DNA from: Vibrio viridaestus
GTDB taxonomy: Bacteria; Pseudomonadota; Gammaproteobacteria; Enterobacterales; Vibrionaceae
Reading direction: 5' to 3'
Assembly (NCBI RefSeq): GCF_003856525.1
Contig: NZ_RJVQ01000004.1
Location: 1 to 64,000 of the forward strand
Length of the DNA stretch: 64,000 nucleotides
Part shown: positions 37,874-48,618 of the stretch, piece by piece
Position numbering within the stretch: the stretch's first letter is position 1
Layout: each line of letters begins with the position of its first letter
Translations under genes and position numbers: made by a program
Notes under the pieces: generated by a model
The model's input: only the letters and a program-made list of their open reading frames with translations
What the model was told of the DNA's origin: nothing
Database searches by the model: none

Positions 37874-37915
37874 CGCACACCCTACATGCTCAAAATTGAA
37901 GCTAACGGCTGTGCG
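37874..37915 (+). promoter_or_regulatory. leader stem in the rplU 5' UTR
   Basis: CGCACA at 37874-37879 pairs with TGTGCG at 37910-37915, closing a loop of 30 bases just upstream of the GGAG ribosome-binding site. It lies within the predicted leader. An L21-responsive leader is possible, but I cannot fold or compare it here. Confidence 0.35.
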
Positions 37916-37933
37916 GAAAGAGCGGAGTAAAAT

Positions 37934-38245
37934 ATGTACGCTGTTTTCCAATCTGGTGGTAAACAACACCGTGTAAGCGAAGGGCAAACTCTTCGTTTAG
38001 AGAAATTAGACGTTGAAACTGGTGCAACTGTAGAATTTGATAAAGTTCTTCTTGTTGCTAACGGTGAAGACATTAAAGTAGGCGCACCTTTAGTTGAAGG
38101 TGGTAAAGTGACAGCTGAAGTGGTACAACACGGTCGCGGCGATAAAGTTAAAATCGTTAAGTTCCGTCGTCGTAAACACTCTCGTAAGCAGCAAGGTCAC
38201 CGTCAGTGGTTCACTGAAGTGAAAATCACTGGCATCAACGCTTAA
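37934..38245 (+). CDS. rplU: 50S ribosomal protein L21
   Basis: L21 binds 23S rRNA in the large subunit. The 103-aa product has the family size, begins [18 protein letters not shown] and ends with the basic [16 protein letters not shown] region and TGINA. GGAG lies just upstream of the ATG. It forms an operon with rpmA, 21 bp downstream. Confidence 0.99.
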   Translation: MYAVFQSGGKQHRVSEGQTLRLEKLDVETGATVEFDKVLLVANGEDIKVGAPLVEGGKVTAEVVQHGRGDKVKIVKFRRRKHSRKQQGHRQWFTEVKITGINA

Positions 38246-38266
38246 TTTTAGTAGGAGAGTTTAACA

Positions 38267-38524
38267 ATGGCACACAAAAAAGCTGGTGGTTCTACTCGTA
38301 ACGGCCGCGATTCAGAAAGTAAACGTCTGGGTGTTAAGCGTTTTGGTGGTGAGTCTGTGTTAGCAGGTAACATCATCGTTCGTCAACGTGGTACTAAATT
38401 CCACGCTGGCAACAACGTAGGTATCGGTAAAGACCATACTCTATTTGCTTTATCTGACGGTAAAGTTAAATTTGAAGTTAAAGGTCCTAAGAACCGCAAG
38501 TTCGTTAGTATCGAATCTGAATAA
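38267..38524 (+). CDS. rpmA: 50S ribosomal protein L27
   Basis: L27 reaches the peptidyl transferase centre with its N-terminus. The 85-aa protein begins [20 protein letters not shown], with no Firmicutes-type cleavable extension, and contains the LGVKRFGG and IIVRQRGT motifs. It follows rplU, with a GGAGAG ribosome-binding site, and is followed by a terminator. Confidence 0.99.
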   Translation: MAHKKAGGSTRNGRDSESKRLGVKRFGGESVLAGNIIVRQRGTKFHAGNNVGIGKDHTLFALSDGKVKFEVKGPKNRKFVSIESE

Positions 38525-38548
38525 GTCTCGATAACTTACTGAATTCAA

Positions 38549-38576
38549 AAGCCCTGCCGTATGGTGGGGTTTTTTA
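38549..38576 (+). terminator. terminator of rplU-rpmA
   Basis: AAGCCCTGCC and GGTGGGGTTT pair, with two G-T wobbles, around a short loop and run into a T-tract. It separates rpmA from cgtA, which then needs its own promoter or read-through. Confidence 0.72.
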
Positions 38577-38728
38577 TTTATCTGGAAGAATAAAAAAGTA
38601 GTGACCGCTTGTGATAAATCACTTCTTTTTTGTTCTTGGTATCGAAATAGCATAGCCATAATAGAGTTCTGCTAAAATTGATATCATTGGTAATTAAATA
38701 CAAAATGCAACGCGTTTGTGCGGAGTAG

Positions 38729-39904
<1,176 letters not shown>

Positions 39905-39921
39905 TCTCAATCATTATAATG

Positions 39922-39953
39922 AAAAGCCGCAAATAAAATTTGCGGCTTTTTTT
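39922..39953 (+). terminator. rho-independent terminator of cgtA
   Basis: AAAAGCCGCAAA and TTTGCGGCTTTT form a 12-bp stem with a short loop and a trailing T-run, 18 bp after the cgtA stop. Confidence 0.92.
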
Positions 39954-40021
39954 GTCTAAATCATTTTTTAAATCAATATAATGATAGAGAATTAATCATT
40001 TGCAGCGTTTAGGAAGGAATC

Positions 40022-40789
40022 ATGGCTGAGAGTGACCAGAGAAAAGTTTCTCGCTTAATTGCTCAGGCAGGTCAAATGTTATTAGCTCATGGCGCAGAAA
40101 GTACGTTAGTAGCGGATATTATGCGTCGAATAGGACTTGCCAGTGGTATGGATGAAGTCGAAGTTGCTCTGATGGCGAACTCGATAGTTGTTACTACCGT
40201 ATGTGATGAGCATTGTATTACTACTGCGAGACGATGTCAGGATCGTGGTATCAACATGAAAGCTGTCATACAGATTCAGCGTATCTGTATCATGCTTGAA
40301 AAACGTATTATCGATCCAATGGATGCTCAGCAAAAACTTAATAACATTAGTCCTGAACGATATAACCGTTGGATTGTGATGTTTATGATTGGTCTGTCTT
40401 GTGCTGCATTCAGTCGTCTTGCTGGTGGAGATTGGTTGGTATTTCTTGCAACCTTTGTTGCATCGTCTGTCGGTATGGCGGTGAGATTAGAAATTGGTCA
40501 TAGGCATTTTAATCCACTACTGAATTTTGCTGTTACCGCATTTGTCACTACTGTTATTTCGGCTCAAGCCGTTATTTATCAGTTTGGCAACAGACCAACA
40601 CTTGCCATGGCATGTTCAGTCTTGATGTTAGTCCCTGGTTTCCCATTGATTAACTCGGTGGCTGATATGATCAAAGGGTATATTAATACAGGGGTCGCTC
40701 GATTTATTATGGCTTCTCTTCTTACTCTGGCGACCTGTTTAGGTATTATTGCTGCCATGTTTATTACTGATGTATGGGGGTGGTCATGA
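40022..40789 (+). CDS. yjjP: threonine/serine exporter family, ThrE N-domain protein (YjjP)
   Basis: YjjP and YjjB together correspond to the fused ThrE exporter; in E. coli the pair is implicated in succinate export. The 255-aa protein has a soluble N-terminal half (about 1-115) with the family motif QMLLAHGAESTLVADIMRRI, then five membrane segments (about 118-250). The stop codon overlaps the start of the yjjB-like gene (ATGA), so the two are translationally coupled and likely form one inner-membrane transporter. AGGAAGG precedes the ATG. The substrate is not determined by sequence. Confidence 0.86.
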   Translation: MAESDQRKVSRLIAQAGQMLLAHGAESTLVADIMRRIGLASGMDEVEVALMANSIVVTTVCDEHCITTARRCQDRGINMKAVIQIQRICIMLEKRIIDPMDAQQKLNNISPERYNRWIVMFMIGLSCAAFSRLAGGDWLVFLATFVASSVGMAVRLEIGHRHFNPLLNFAVTAFVTTVISAQAVIYQFGNRPTLAMACSVLMLVPGFPLINSVADMIKGYINTGVARFIMASLLTLATCLGIIAAMFITDVWGWS

Positions 40790-41259
40790 GTATTTCTGAG
40801 TTTATTCTGGCACTCGCGAACGATATGTTCTTTGCCTCAATCCCTGCAGTCGGTTTTGCACTTGTTTTTAATGTGCCTACGCATGCTTTGAAGTACTGTG
40901 CTTTAGGTGGAGCAATAGGACACGGTTCCCGGTTCCTCTTTATGCAATATGGCGTGCCGATTGAATGGGCTACTTTCTTTGCCGCGACCATTGTTGGTAT
41001 GGTTGGTGTTCATTGGTCGCATAAAGTACTCGCTCACCCAAAAGTGTTTACGGTTGCTGCGCTTATTCCTATGGTTCCTGGGGTTTATACCTATCGAGCA
41101 ATGATTGCCATGGTAGAAATAAACCACTTAGGCTTTACTCCGGACCTATTTTCTGCACTAATGGAAAACTTTTTAAAAGCCATGTTTATCATTGCTGGTT
41201 TGGCGTTAGGACTTGCTGTTCCGGGGTTATTCTTCTATCGCAGAAAACCAATTGTATAA
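40786..41259 (+). CDS. yjjB: threonine/serine exporter family, ThrE C-domain protein (YjjB)
   Basis: The 157-aa protein is the second half of the split ThrE-type exporter, with about five membrane segments and no soluble domain. I use the ATG at 40786, overlapping the yjjP stop by four bases and giving the exact E. coli YjjB length; an in-frame start at 40774 would lie deeper inside yjjP. The conserved GGAIGHGSRFL and IPMVPGVYTYRAM segments are present. folA follows 21 bp downstream and may be read from the same transcript. Confidence 0.86.
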   Translation: MSISEFILALANDMFFASIPAVGFALVFNVPTHALKYCALGGAIGHGSRFLFMQYGVPIEWATFFAATIVGMVGVHWSHKVLAHPKVFTVAALIPMVPGVYTYRAMIAMVEINHLGFTPDLFSALMENFLKAMFIIAGLALGLAVPGLFFYRRKPIV

Positions 41260-41280
41260 CTTAGAGGAAAACGATTTCTA

Positions 41281-41766
41281 ATGATCATTAGTATGATTGC
41301 GGCGATGACGAAGCATCGTGTCATAGGTAAAGATAATGAGATGCCCTGGCATCTGCCCGCCGATTTCGTATGGTTTAAACGCTGTACTATGGGTAAACCG
41401 ATCATTATGGGAAGGAAAACATTTGACTCTATTGGTCGACCTCTTCCGGGACGGAAAAATATTGTTATAACAAGACAAAATAACATGCAAATAGACGGTG
41501 TCGAGGTTGTTTCGTCTATAGGTGATGCGATTGCGTTGGTTGAGGACCAAAGCGAAGTTATGATTATTGGTGGAGGTAGTATTTATCGCTCATGCTTGGA
41601 TAAAGCGAATCGCCTTTATATAACGGAAATAGATGCCGATATAGAAGGGGATACTTGTTTTCCTGCTATTGATTCTAGCTGGAAAGAAACGCATAGAGAG
41701 CATTATTATGCTGATGATAAAAATAAGTATGATATGGATTTTGTTATTTTAGAGAAAGGCGCTTAA
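41281..41766 (+). CDS. folA: dihydrofolate reductase
   Basis: DHFR reduces dihydrofolate to tetrahydrofolate with NADPH and is the trimethoprim target. The 161-aa chromosomal-type enzyme shows MIAAMTKHRVIGKDNEMPWHL at the N-terminus, the substrate-binding LPADFVWFKR with its conserved aspartate, the NADPH motif MGRKTFDSIGRPLPGRKN, and IIGGGSIY near residue 99. An AGAGGA ribosome-binding site lies somewhat far upstream. The stop codon is inside the terminator loop. Confidence 0.97.
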   Translation: MIISMIAAMTKHRVIGKDNEMPWHLPADFVWFKRCTMGKPIIMGRKTFDSIGRPLPGRKNIVITRQNNMQIDGVEVVSSIGDAIALVEDQSEVMIIGGGSIYRSCLDKANRLYITEIDADIEGDTCFPAIDSSWKETHREHYYADDKNKYDMDFVILEKGA

Positions 41767-41777
41767 GCGCCTTTTTT
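41755..41777 (+). terminator. rho-independent terminator overlapping the folA stop codon
   Basis: AAAGGCGC, TTAA loop and GCGCCTTT followed by T form a compact terminator; the loop contains the folA TAA at 41764-41766. It ends just before the apaH stop, so it serves the convergent genes. Confidence 0.9.
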
Positions 41778-41781
41778 ATGA

Positions 41782-42588
41782 TTATTTCAATGCGGGTTGA
41801 GTGAAATAAACACGATCTTCCCATCGTAGCATGGTGAGATGTCCGCCCCATACGCATCCTGTGTCTAGTCCAACTACCGTCTCATTTTCCACACCATTTA
41901 ATGCAGCCCAGTGGCCAAAGAGTATGGTTTTTTCTAGCTCTTTCCGTTGGGGATATTTAAACCAGGGGAGCAGACTGTCGGATTTTACTTCCTGAGGTGG
42001 AAGTTTACATTCAAAGTCAAATGAGCCGTCAGGTTTGACAAAGCGCATTCGAGTAAATGCATTGATCGAGTAACGGAGTCGATCGAGTCCATCTAAGCTT
42101 TCGTCCCATAGCGAGGGTTGATTAGAGTACATTTTCTCAATCAGCCATTCCCAATCGTCGCTGCGTAAAATCGTTTCTATTGATTTTGCTTCAATCCTTG
42201 CCGTCTCAAGGTTCCAGAGTGGCGATATGCCCGCATGCGTTAAAACGAACTCTTCATGCTCAGCAAGAAGTGGTTGATTTCTTAGCCAGGTAAGTAATGT
42301 GTTTTTATCCGGGGCTGAAAAGATTGGGCGAGTTTTGTCTTTAGTTTTTATGGGATGAATACCGAGCGATACGGCAAGTAAATGCAAGTCATGATTCCCT
42401 AAAATAACCTTTGCTCTCGAGCCAAGTGAGTATGCAAATCTAAGTGTTTCTAACGATTTTGGCCCTCGTGCAACTAAATCTCCAGCGAACCAAAGTGTAT
42501 CTAATTCTGGATCAAAACTGGCCTTTTTCAACAGTAGCTGTAGTTCGTCAAAACAGCCTTGAATATCTCCTACGATATAATTTGCCAC
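41782..42588 (-). CDS. apaH: diadenosine tetraphosphatase (symmetrical)
   Basis: ApaH cleaves Ap4A to two ADP and removes Np4 caps from RNA. The 268-aa protein is a metallophosphatase with GDIQGCFDEL (about 7-16), WFAGDLVARGP (about 33-43) and GNHDLH (about 63), the three metal-binding motifs of the family. It begins with a GTG at 42588, eight bases after the apaG stop codon. It is the last gene of the lptD-surA-pdxA-ksgA-apaG-apaH run, the order known from E. coli. Confidence 0.96.
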   Translation of the reverse strand: MANYIVGDIQGCFDELQLLLKKASFDPELDTLWFAGDLVARGPKSLETLRFAYSLGSRAKVILGNHDLHLLAVSLGIHPIKTKDKTRPIFSAPDKNTLLTWLRNQPLLAEHEEFVLTHAGISPLWNLETARIEAKSIETILRSDDWEWLIEKMYSNQPSLWDESLDGLDRLRYSINAFTRMRFVKPDGSFDFECKLPPQEVKSDSLLPWFKYPQRKELEKTILFGHWAALNGVENETVVGLDTGCVWGGHLTMLRWEDRVYFTQPALK

Positions 42589-42596
42589 AAGAGTCC

Positions 42597-42977
42597 TTAA
42601 TGTAAAATATTGGGTATACAGAGTCTGAAAGGTTCGATTTCAGCGATAAACTCAGAATCAGAGGCATCGTGCATGATGTAGTGCCCTTGCATTACTCCCA
42701 CTGGAGTCTCAATAGCTGTTCCACTTGTGTAGGTGTATTCATCATTAGCTTGAATTACTGGCTGTTCACCAACGACACCATCTCCTTCAACGGTAATCTG
42801 TTTACCATTTGCATCGGTAATAAGCCAACGTCTACTTAAGAGTTGAACATGCTCGCGACTCAAATTTTTTATCGTAATAGTATAAGAAAATACGTAGCGC
42901 TTTTCATCGGGTGTGGATTGTTCCGGAATGTATTTAGTGTGAACCTGAATCTTTATGCAGGGGGTAGAGGCATCCAT
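42597..42977 (-). CDS. apaG: ApaG protein (Co2+/Mg2+ efflux-associated)
   Basis: The 126-aa protein has the ApaG fold, a fibronectin III-like beta sandwich: [20 protein letters not shown] near 30-50, the GVVGEQPVI pattern near 67 and the GxMxGxY-type [11 protein letters not shown] near 92. Loss of ApaG affects cobalt sensitivity in Salmonella, but the biochemical role is unresolved. It lies between ksgA and apaH in the conserved operon. A hairpin precedes its ribosome-binding site. Confidence 0.95.
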   Translation of the reverse strand: MDASTPCIKIQVHTKYIPEQSTPDEKRYVFSYTITIKNLSREHVQLLSRRWLITDANGKQITVEGDGVVGEQPVIQANDEYTYTSGTAIETPVGVMQGHYIMHDASDSEFIAEIEPFRLCIPNILH

Positions 42978-42993
42978 GACTTCTCCTTAAAAT

Positions 42994-43016
42994 GAAGCAG
43001 GCTACGAGCCTGCTTC
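42994..43016 (-). other. intercistronic hairpin between ksgA and apaG
   Basis: GAAGCAGGCT and AGCCTGCTTC form a perfect 10-bp stem with a 3-base loop, directly after the ksgA stop. The T-run lies on the plus-strand side, so in the operon's own direction it is not a standard terminator. It may shield the ksgA 3' end or modulate apaG translation. Confidence 0.55.
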
Positions 43017-43022
43017 TCTTTT

Positions 43023-43832
43023 TTATTGGTGATGCTTGTCGAGCCAGTTTGCTAGAGAGACGAATTGTTCGAGTGTTAAGTTCTCAGGGCGAAGTGCAGG
43101 ATTAATTCCTAACTCTTCCAGAACCTCAGCACTGACAAGAGATTTAAAACAATTTCTTATTGTTTTTCTTCTCTGATTGAAACCTTCACGGCAGACTCGG
43201 TCCAACCATTTTAGACTAGAAGCAGGATAGGGCAGTTTTTCGTAGGGAACCAAGCGAACAACCGCGGAGTCCACTTTGGGAGGTGGAACAAATGCCGTTG
43301 GCGGTACTTCTAAAACAGGAATAACCTTACAATAGTATTGCGCCATGACCGTTAGTCGGCCATAGGCTTTTGTTCCAGGACCTGCTGCCAGACGATTAAC
43401 CACTTCTTTTTGCAACATAAAGTGCATGTCCTGGACCTGGTCGTGAAATTCAAACAGGTGGAACATGAGCGGTGTTGAAATGTTATACGGCAGGTTACCG
43501 AAAATACGTAATTTATTATTTGGCTTTACTAGCTGCGTAAAGTCGAAACGCATAGCATCGCCTTCATAGATGGTCAGCTTATCCTTTAATTCCGGATGCT
43601 GACGTAATCTTTCGGCTAAGTCTCTGTCGAGCTCTATCACACTCAATTTATCGACTTCGGCACCGACAGGTTCGGTTAAAGCGCCGAGGCCTGGACCTAT
43701 TTCGACTAAATTTTGCCCAGGAAGTGGGTTTATGGCTGAGACGATTCCATCGATAATATAGGGATCGTTCAGGAAGTTTTGTCCAAAACGTTTTCTGGCT
43801 TTGTGTCCCAAATGGACATCATTTTTCATCAT
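43023..43832 (-). CDS. ksgA: 16S rRNA dimethyladenosine transferase
   Basis: KsgA (RsmA) dimethylates two adjacent adenosines near the 3' end of 16S rRNA, and its loss gives kasugamycin resistance. The 269-aa protein has [12 protein letters not shown] at the N-terminus, the SAM-binding motif [10 protein letters not shown] (about 43-52), and the catalytic NLPYNIS (about 114-120). Two consecutive ATG codons could start it; the difference is one residue. It is 8 bp downstream of pdxA in the operon. Confidence 0.97.
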   Translation of the reverse strand: MMKNDVHLGHKARKRFGQNFLNDPYIIDGIVSAINPLPGQNLVEIGPGLGALTEPVGAEVDKLSVIELDRDLAERLRQHPELKDKLTIYEGDAMRFDFTQLVKPNNKLRIFGNLPYNISTPLMFHLFEFHDQVQDMHFMLQKEVVNRLAAGPGTKAYGRLTVMAQYYCKVIPVLEVPPTAFVPPPKVDSAVVRLVPYEKLPYPASSLKWLDRVCREGFNQRRKTIRNCFKSLVSAEVLEELGINPALRPENLTLEQFVSLANWLDKHHQ

Positions 43833-43839
43833 ATTTCTA

Positions 43840-44832
43840 TTAACTTGTCTTCGAATTAACTAACTGAATAGCGTATTGTAGTGCCGTTTTAAAACTTCCT
43901 GTATCCACATTTCCTGTGCCTGCTAAATCCAGAGCCGTACCATGATCGACTGAAGTACGAATAAAGGGGAGGCCTAAAGTGATATTCACTGAATTCCCAA
44001 ACCCTTTATATTTTAATACCGGTAAGACCTGATCGTGGTACATACCGAGTATTGTATCAGCCTTCTGCAGATATTTATCATTAAAAATCGTATCAGCGGG
44101 CAATGGGCCGTTCAAGTTGTACCCAAAGTCATGTCTCATTTTTTCAAGAGTAGGGGAAATAGTATCGATTTCCTCCATTCCTAAAACGCCATCTTCACCA
44201 GCGTGAGGATTCAAACCACACACATAAATATTAGGTGACATCAGACCAAATTTCTCAACCAGATCGTTGTGGAGAATATGTATTATTTTTTCTAGCCGCT
44301 CAGATGTCACCGCTTTAGAAACGTAAGCCAGTGGAATATGTGTTGTGACTAGAGCGACGCGAAGACCTTCAGTTGCTAACATCATAACCACTAAAGGCGT
44401 ATTGGATTTCTCCGCAAAAAATTCAGTATGGCCACTAAATGCGACTCCAGCTCGATTTATCACGCCTTTATGAACCGGTCCTGTCACGACCGCATCAAAT
44501 TCATTCGTCATACATCCAGAGGCTGCTCTTTCGAGAGTTTTGAGCACATAATGGCTATTAGCCTCGTCTAGAATTCCTGCCGTGACGCTTGTTGCTGTAT
44601 CGATATGTTCAACGAGTAGTGAACCTTTACGATGAGGTTTTGGTGTCAAGTTTGCATTGTAGTCGACCAAATTGACATTAATTCCTAGCGTCTTGGCTCT
44701 TGTTGTCAGCATATTTTTATCTGCGATTACGACGACTTCGTGCGCCCAGTCATGTTGAGATAGCGCCAAAACCAAGTCAGGGCCCACGCCAGCGGGTTCG
44801 CCAGCGGTGACTACAATACGTTTAATACTCAT
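43840..44832 (-). CDS. pdxA: 4-hydroxythreonine-4-phosphate dehydrogenase
   Basis: PdxA oxidises 4-phosphohydroxy-L-threonine in the deoxyxylulose 5-phosphate-dependent route to pyridoxal phosphate. The 330-aa protein carries [12 protein letters not shown] near the start, the metal-binding SGHTEFFAE (about 136) and [16 protein letters not shown] (about 262) with the conserved histidines. Its start overlaps the surA stop (ATGA), so translation is coupled. The PLP-homeostasis gene yggS is also in this window but in another unit. Confidence 0.96.
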   Translation of the reverse strand: MSIKRIVVTAGEPAGVGPDLVLALSQHDWAHEVVVIADKNMLTTRAKTLGINVNLVDYNANLTPKPHRKGSLLVEHIDTATSVTAGILDEANSHYVLKTLERAASGCMTNEFDAVVTGPVHKGVINRAGVAFSGHTEFFAEKSNTPLVVMMLATEGLRVALVTTHIPLAYVSKAVTSERLEKIIHILHNDLVEKFGLMSPNIYVCGLNPHAGEDGVLGMEEIDTISPTLEKMRHDFGYNLNGPLPADTIFNDKYLQKADTILGMYHDQVLPVLKYKGFGNSVNITLGLPFIRTSVDHGTALDLAGTGNVDTGSFKTALQYAIQLVNSKTS

Positions 44833-46109
44833 TGTTCCTCATCCAAATTTTCAATATAGGCACTTGCTCTCAGCTCTTGTAACCACGCTGAAGACTCTTC
44901 ATTGAACTTACGATTGAAGATAATACGATACGCTTTATTTTTCATTGCTGCATCTGTACGGTCAACTTGCCTACGACTAAGAACCTGAACGATATGCCAT
45001 CCATGTACAGTTTTAAATGGTTCGCTGATTTGGCCTACTGGTAGGGTTTCAACCTGATGTTTAAATTCAGGGACGAAAGAGTCTGGTGTCTGATAACCTA
45101 AATCACCTTTATGGGATGCTGAACCTGGATCTTGACTATACTGTTCAGCCAAGTCACCAAATTTCGCTTTCCCAGATTTGATGCGCTGAACGAACTCTTT
45201 TAACTCTTTCTCTGCACCTTCATCGCTTAAAATGATAGATGGTTTGATCAAAATATGTCTCGCATCGACCTCGGTAACTGAAACGCTCTCTAGTCCTTTC
45301 ACATCATCAATCTTAAGTATGTGATAGCCAACACCACTTTGGAATGGGCCAATAATATCGCCTTTCTTCTGGATAGAAATGTGATCAGCGAAAATCGTTG
45401 GCATTTCTTCCTTTCTCATCCATCCCCAGTTACCACCTTTGAGTGCTTTGGGTCCTTTAGAGTAGGTAAGAGCTAACGTGGTGAAATCAGCGCCATTTTT
45501 TAACTTCTTCACGATGTTATCAGCGACTGATTTCATCTTATCTTTATTGGAGTCATCTACCTTAAGTTGAATATGACTGATCTTGTATTCAACCGTCTGA
45601 CTGGTTTTTTGTGCCATCAGACCCGCCAATGATTCAACTTCATTCGGTAGAATGTTGATTCTGCGGCGAACGAGAACGTTACGAGCTTCGGTTGCGGCAA
45701 GCTCTTGACGAATTTTGTCACGAAATTCTGCGTAACTTACACCAGATTGCTCTATAGATGTTTTTAGCTGTTGTAGTGACTGTTTGTTGTGCTCAGCTAT
45801 TTCGCTTAGGGCTTGATTTAATTTCGTATCATCAATCTTAACCCCAATTCTGTCTGCTTCCTGCTCTTGAAGCTTATCATTGATTAATTGGTCGATGACT
45901 TGCTCTCGTATCACATTCGCAGGAGGTAGCTGATTTCCTTTCTCAGCCGCGCTTGCTTTTAGTAGTTTTGTCGCAGTTGTTATATCACTTTGTAGTACGG
46001 CACCATCGTTTACGATGACAACCACTTTATCTAATTCCACCGGATTGGATTGAGCGGCAAAGCTAAGTAACAGCATGAAGCTTGTCAGTGCGTATTTCCA
46101 ACGATTCAT
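44829..46109 (-). CDS. surA: periplasmic chaperone/peptidyl-prolyl isomerase SurA
   Basis: SurA escorts outer-membrane proteins, including LptD, through the periplasm. The 426-aa protein has a signal peptide (about 1-21, cleaved after AAQS), an N-terminal chaperone domain (about 25-165) and two parvulin domains (about 170-272 and 283-382), recognisable by [19 protein letters not shown] and [19 protein letters not shown]. It lies 33 bp downstream of lptD, whose product is its best-known client. Confidence 0.97.
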   Translation of the reverse strand: MNRWKYALTSFMLLLSFAAQSNPVELDKVVVIVNDGAVLQSDITTATKLLKASAAEKGNQLPPANVIREQVIDQLINDKLQEQEADRIGVKIDDTKLNQALSEIAEHNKQSLQQLKTSIEQSGVSYAEFRDKIRQELAATEARNVLVRRRINILPNEVESLAGLMAQKTSQTVEYKISHIQLKVDDSNKDKMKSVADNIVKKLKNGADFTTLALTYSKGPKALKGGNWGWMRKEEMPTIFADHISIQKKGDIIGPFQSGVGYHILKIDDVKGLESVSVTEVDARHILIKPSIILSDEGAEKELKEFVQRIKSGKAKFGDLAEQYSQDPGSASHKGDLGYQTPDSFVPEFKHQVETLPVGQISEPFKTVHGWHIVQVLSRRQVDRTDAAMKNKAYRIIFNRKFNEESSAWLQELRASAYIENLDEEQ

Positions 46110-46142
46110 TTAAATTCCTATAGGGCTAGTGATTTTTTTCTA

Positions 46143-48470
46143 TTAATTGTTGAGGAAGAATGGTCTTCCATATCCTAGAGAGCCAGAGCTACTGCTCGTA
46201 CTTGTGCCGGCACCCATATTTGTGCCAAAACCAACGATACCAAAGTTGATACTAAAGTTATTTTCGTATTTAGGGTCAGAGTCTGGATATTGAGAGAAAC
46301 CACCGTTAGTCCAGCCGTTAAGTTCTTTTGCATAGGCAAATCCTATATACCAACAGTCTGAAAGGTAAGTCACGCCAGCTTGCCACTCGATTGACTGATC
46401 TATGGTCATATCATAATAGTAGTGTCCCGTTACGTTCCATTTTGGATTAATCGCATATTGTCCTACTGCACCGACTTGAGAAATACCATCATCAGTTAAC
46501 GAATCTAAATCTAGTGTATCGCCAACTGTGTTATCCAGATATTCTTTAGATACATAGCGATAATTTGCTTGGATGAAGTTTTGGTTTTCTCTTAATTCCA
46601 GAGTGCTATTGGCTAACTGCATTTGATCAGCATTAACATCGTACTGCACCCCTCCGTGATAGAAGAGGTAGTCGTTAAAGTTGAAGTCAGTTTCGATAGC
46701 CCATGCTGAATATTCTGAGCTACTATCGTCAGAATTTGATGGACTGATAGACCTGTCTAGGTAAAAGATTTGTCCGAACGACAAGTTAAATCGCTCTTTA
46801 TATTCGTCATCATAAAAGCGAGTGGTTGCACCATAACTTATCTGGTTGGCTGGGGCCACATAGTCAATACTACTGTATTGGCGACTACGGAATAAACCGT
46901 AGTAATCGGTTTGAAGAATTGTCGTATCATAATGAGCAATATCTGACTGATTACGTTTAGGTACATAAAGGTATTGAATTTGAGGCTCTAGTGTTTGTGT
47001 ATACCCATTTAGATAAGGCTCATCATTTTCTAGTACTAGGCCCATGTGCGAGCGAAAGAGTGGAATTGTTCGAGTAACTTCCTCTTTGTAACCACTGTCG
47101 GATATATTTTTTAAATCTTGAGCATAATAAGTTGATAAAAGACGTGCTTCCGTAGTCCAGTTACCCCAACTTGCACCTAAAGGTATTGTTACCCCAGGCT
47201 CTACGTGGACTCGTGTCGCGTCAGGCATATCTGTATCATCAGTTTCAAATCGAGAAATATTGCCCTTAACATCAATATCTAGATTATCTAGCATTGGCGG
47301 TGCGTAATAATTAAAGCCTAATTGCGGCATCAATCTATAAGGTTGTGTTGACCCTATGGTTAAAATTTGAAAATCTCGGGTTAATAATGAAACATCCCAA
47401 TTACTTGTACGGTAAGATAATTGAGCTTCTTGTACTAATTGCCCATCTTGCTTATCGCCAATGTCGGAGCTTAAATCCGTAAAATAATCAATATCACTGA
47501 CTTTTGCGTAATTTAAATGCAGGAGCCAATTTTCATCATATATGCCATCATGGATATATTGTAACCCCCAACGGTTACCTTTATCTTCATACTTTTTGTC
47601 ATCAGGTAAGTATTCATAATCGATAGTACCGCTACCTAATCCCGTTAAATAACGAAACTTACTGTTTAGCTGGGTACCGCGTTTTTCCATGTAATGGATA
47701 TCGGTTTGCAGATCATAATTGGGTGCTAGGTTCCAATAAACTGGGATATTGGTTTCGAAGCCATCATTGGTACCGAAACCAAACGTTGGGTAGAGCAATC
47801 CTGTTTTACGGGTATCACCAATTGGAACCGTAAGCATTGGCAAATAAAGAAGCGGAACCCCCATAACTTCCATTCGCGGGTTATAAAAAGTTGCTTCTTC
47901 TTCATTCTTATCAATATCAATACTTGAAGCTTTGAGACGCCAGGAATTATCGCCTTCCGGACAGGATGTTATTGAGCCATCTTCAATTTTATAAATCGCT
48001 TTACCTGTTTTAGACACGTATACCGCATCACCGCGACCAGGTTCACAAAGAAACTTATATTTTGTATTTTCTAGGGTAATCACATCTTCATTTAAACGGT
48101 TGGTGGCTTTGTCTGAAACAGCTTTAACCTGACCATCATTAAACGTTACATCACCTTCAGCAACGACAACATTTTCTTTCTGATGAAGTGTTACTTTCTT
48201 GGCAGATATGTGCTTATTGCCCTGAACGACAATAACATTACCTGAGTAAGTTGCCTTATCGCCATTAACAGCCTCTAGCTTATCCGCTTCAACATTGATA
48301 GGCTGATCAGTGTTAGTATTCTCAGACGATTTATTTTCGATGCGACACTGTTCGTTTATAGAAGAGATCGGATCCTTACTATTATCAGGTATTGTATTTG
48401 CTTGCAGTTGTGGTGCGAACAAAGCTGCACTAATTGAGGCTGCTAGCAATGAACGAGGGAAATGTAACAT
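46143..48470 (-). CDS. lptD: LPS-assembly protein LptD
   Basis: LptD, plugged by LptE, inserts lipopolysaccharide in the outer leaflet of the outer membrane. The 775-aa protein has a signal peptide (about 1-24), an OstA/LptA-like N-domain (about 50-165) and a large beta-barrel (about 200-775). Cysteines are C42, C142 and C170 in the N-terminal part and C706 in the barrel. E. coli has a neighbouring pair (724/725) at the last site, where only one cysteine stands here. It is the first gene of the lptD-surA-pdxA-ksgA-apaGH unit; a sigma-E promoter is expected from other species but I could not identify one confidently. Confidence 0.96.
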   Translation of the reverse strand: MLHFPRSLLAASISAALFAPQLQANTIPDNSKDPISSINEQCRIENKSSENTNTDQPINVEADKLEAVNGDKATYSGNVIVVQGNKHISAKKVTLHQKENVVVAEGDVTFNDGQVKAVSDKATNRLNEDVITLENTKYKFLCEPGRGDAVYVSKTGKAIYKIEDGSITSCPEGDNSWRLKASSIDIDKNEEEATFYNPRMEVMGVPLLYLPMLTVPIGDTRKTGLLYPTFGFGTNDGFETNIPVYWNLAPNYDLQTDIHYMEKRGTQLNSKFRYLTGLGSGTIDYEYLPDDKKYEDKGNRWGLQYIHDGIYDENWLLHLNYAKVSDIDYFTDLSSDIGDKQDGQLVQEAQLSYRTSNWDVSLLTRDFQILTIGSTQPYRLMPQLGFNYYAPPMLDNLDIDVKGNISRFETDDTDMPDATRVHVEPGVTIPLGASWGNWTTEARLLSTYYAQDLKNISDSGYKEEVTRTIPLFRSHMGLVLENDEPYLNGYTQTLEPQIQYLYVPKRNQSDIAHYDTTILQTDYYGLFRSRQYSSIDYVAPANQISYGATTRFYDDEYKERFNLSFGQIFYLDRSISPSNSDDSSSEYSAWAIETDFNFNDYLFYHGGVQYDVNADQMQLANSTLELRENQNFIQANYRYVSKEYLDNTVGDTLDLDSLTDDGISQVGAVGQYAINPKWNVTGHYYYDMTIDQSIEWQAGVTYLSDCWYIGFAYAKELNGWTNGGFSQYPDSDPKYENNFSINFGIVGFGTNMGAGTSTSSSSGSLGYGRPFFLNN

Positions 48471-48618
48471 CGAGTTGTATTATCCTGTTAATCGTGACTA
48501 AATCGAGGTTATACGCTTCAGTTCAAAAGTGAAATATTCCTAATAATAAAGGAAAAATCGTTCTACAGCATTAGTAGACTACGTTATTACTAAAAAATTC
48601 AAAGATTGAGAGAAGATA

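Noticed and set aside
48471-48618. Sigma-E promoter for lptD
   Set aside because: A GAACTG stretch is present at a plausible place on the minus strand, but no matching -10 element at the usual spacing is convincing.
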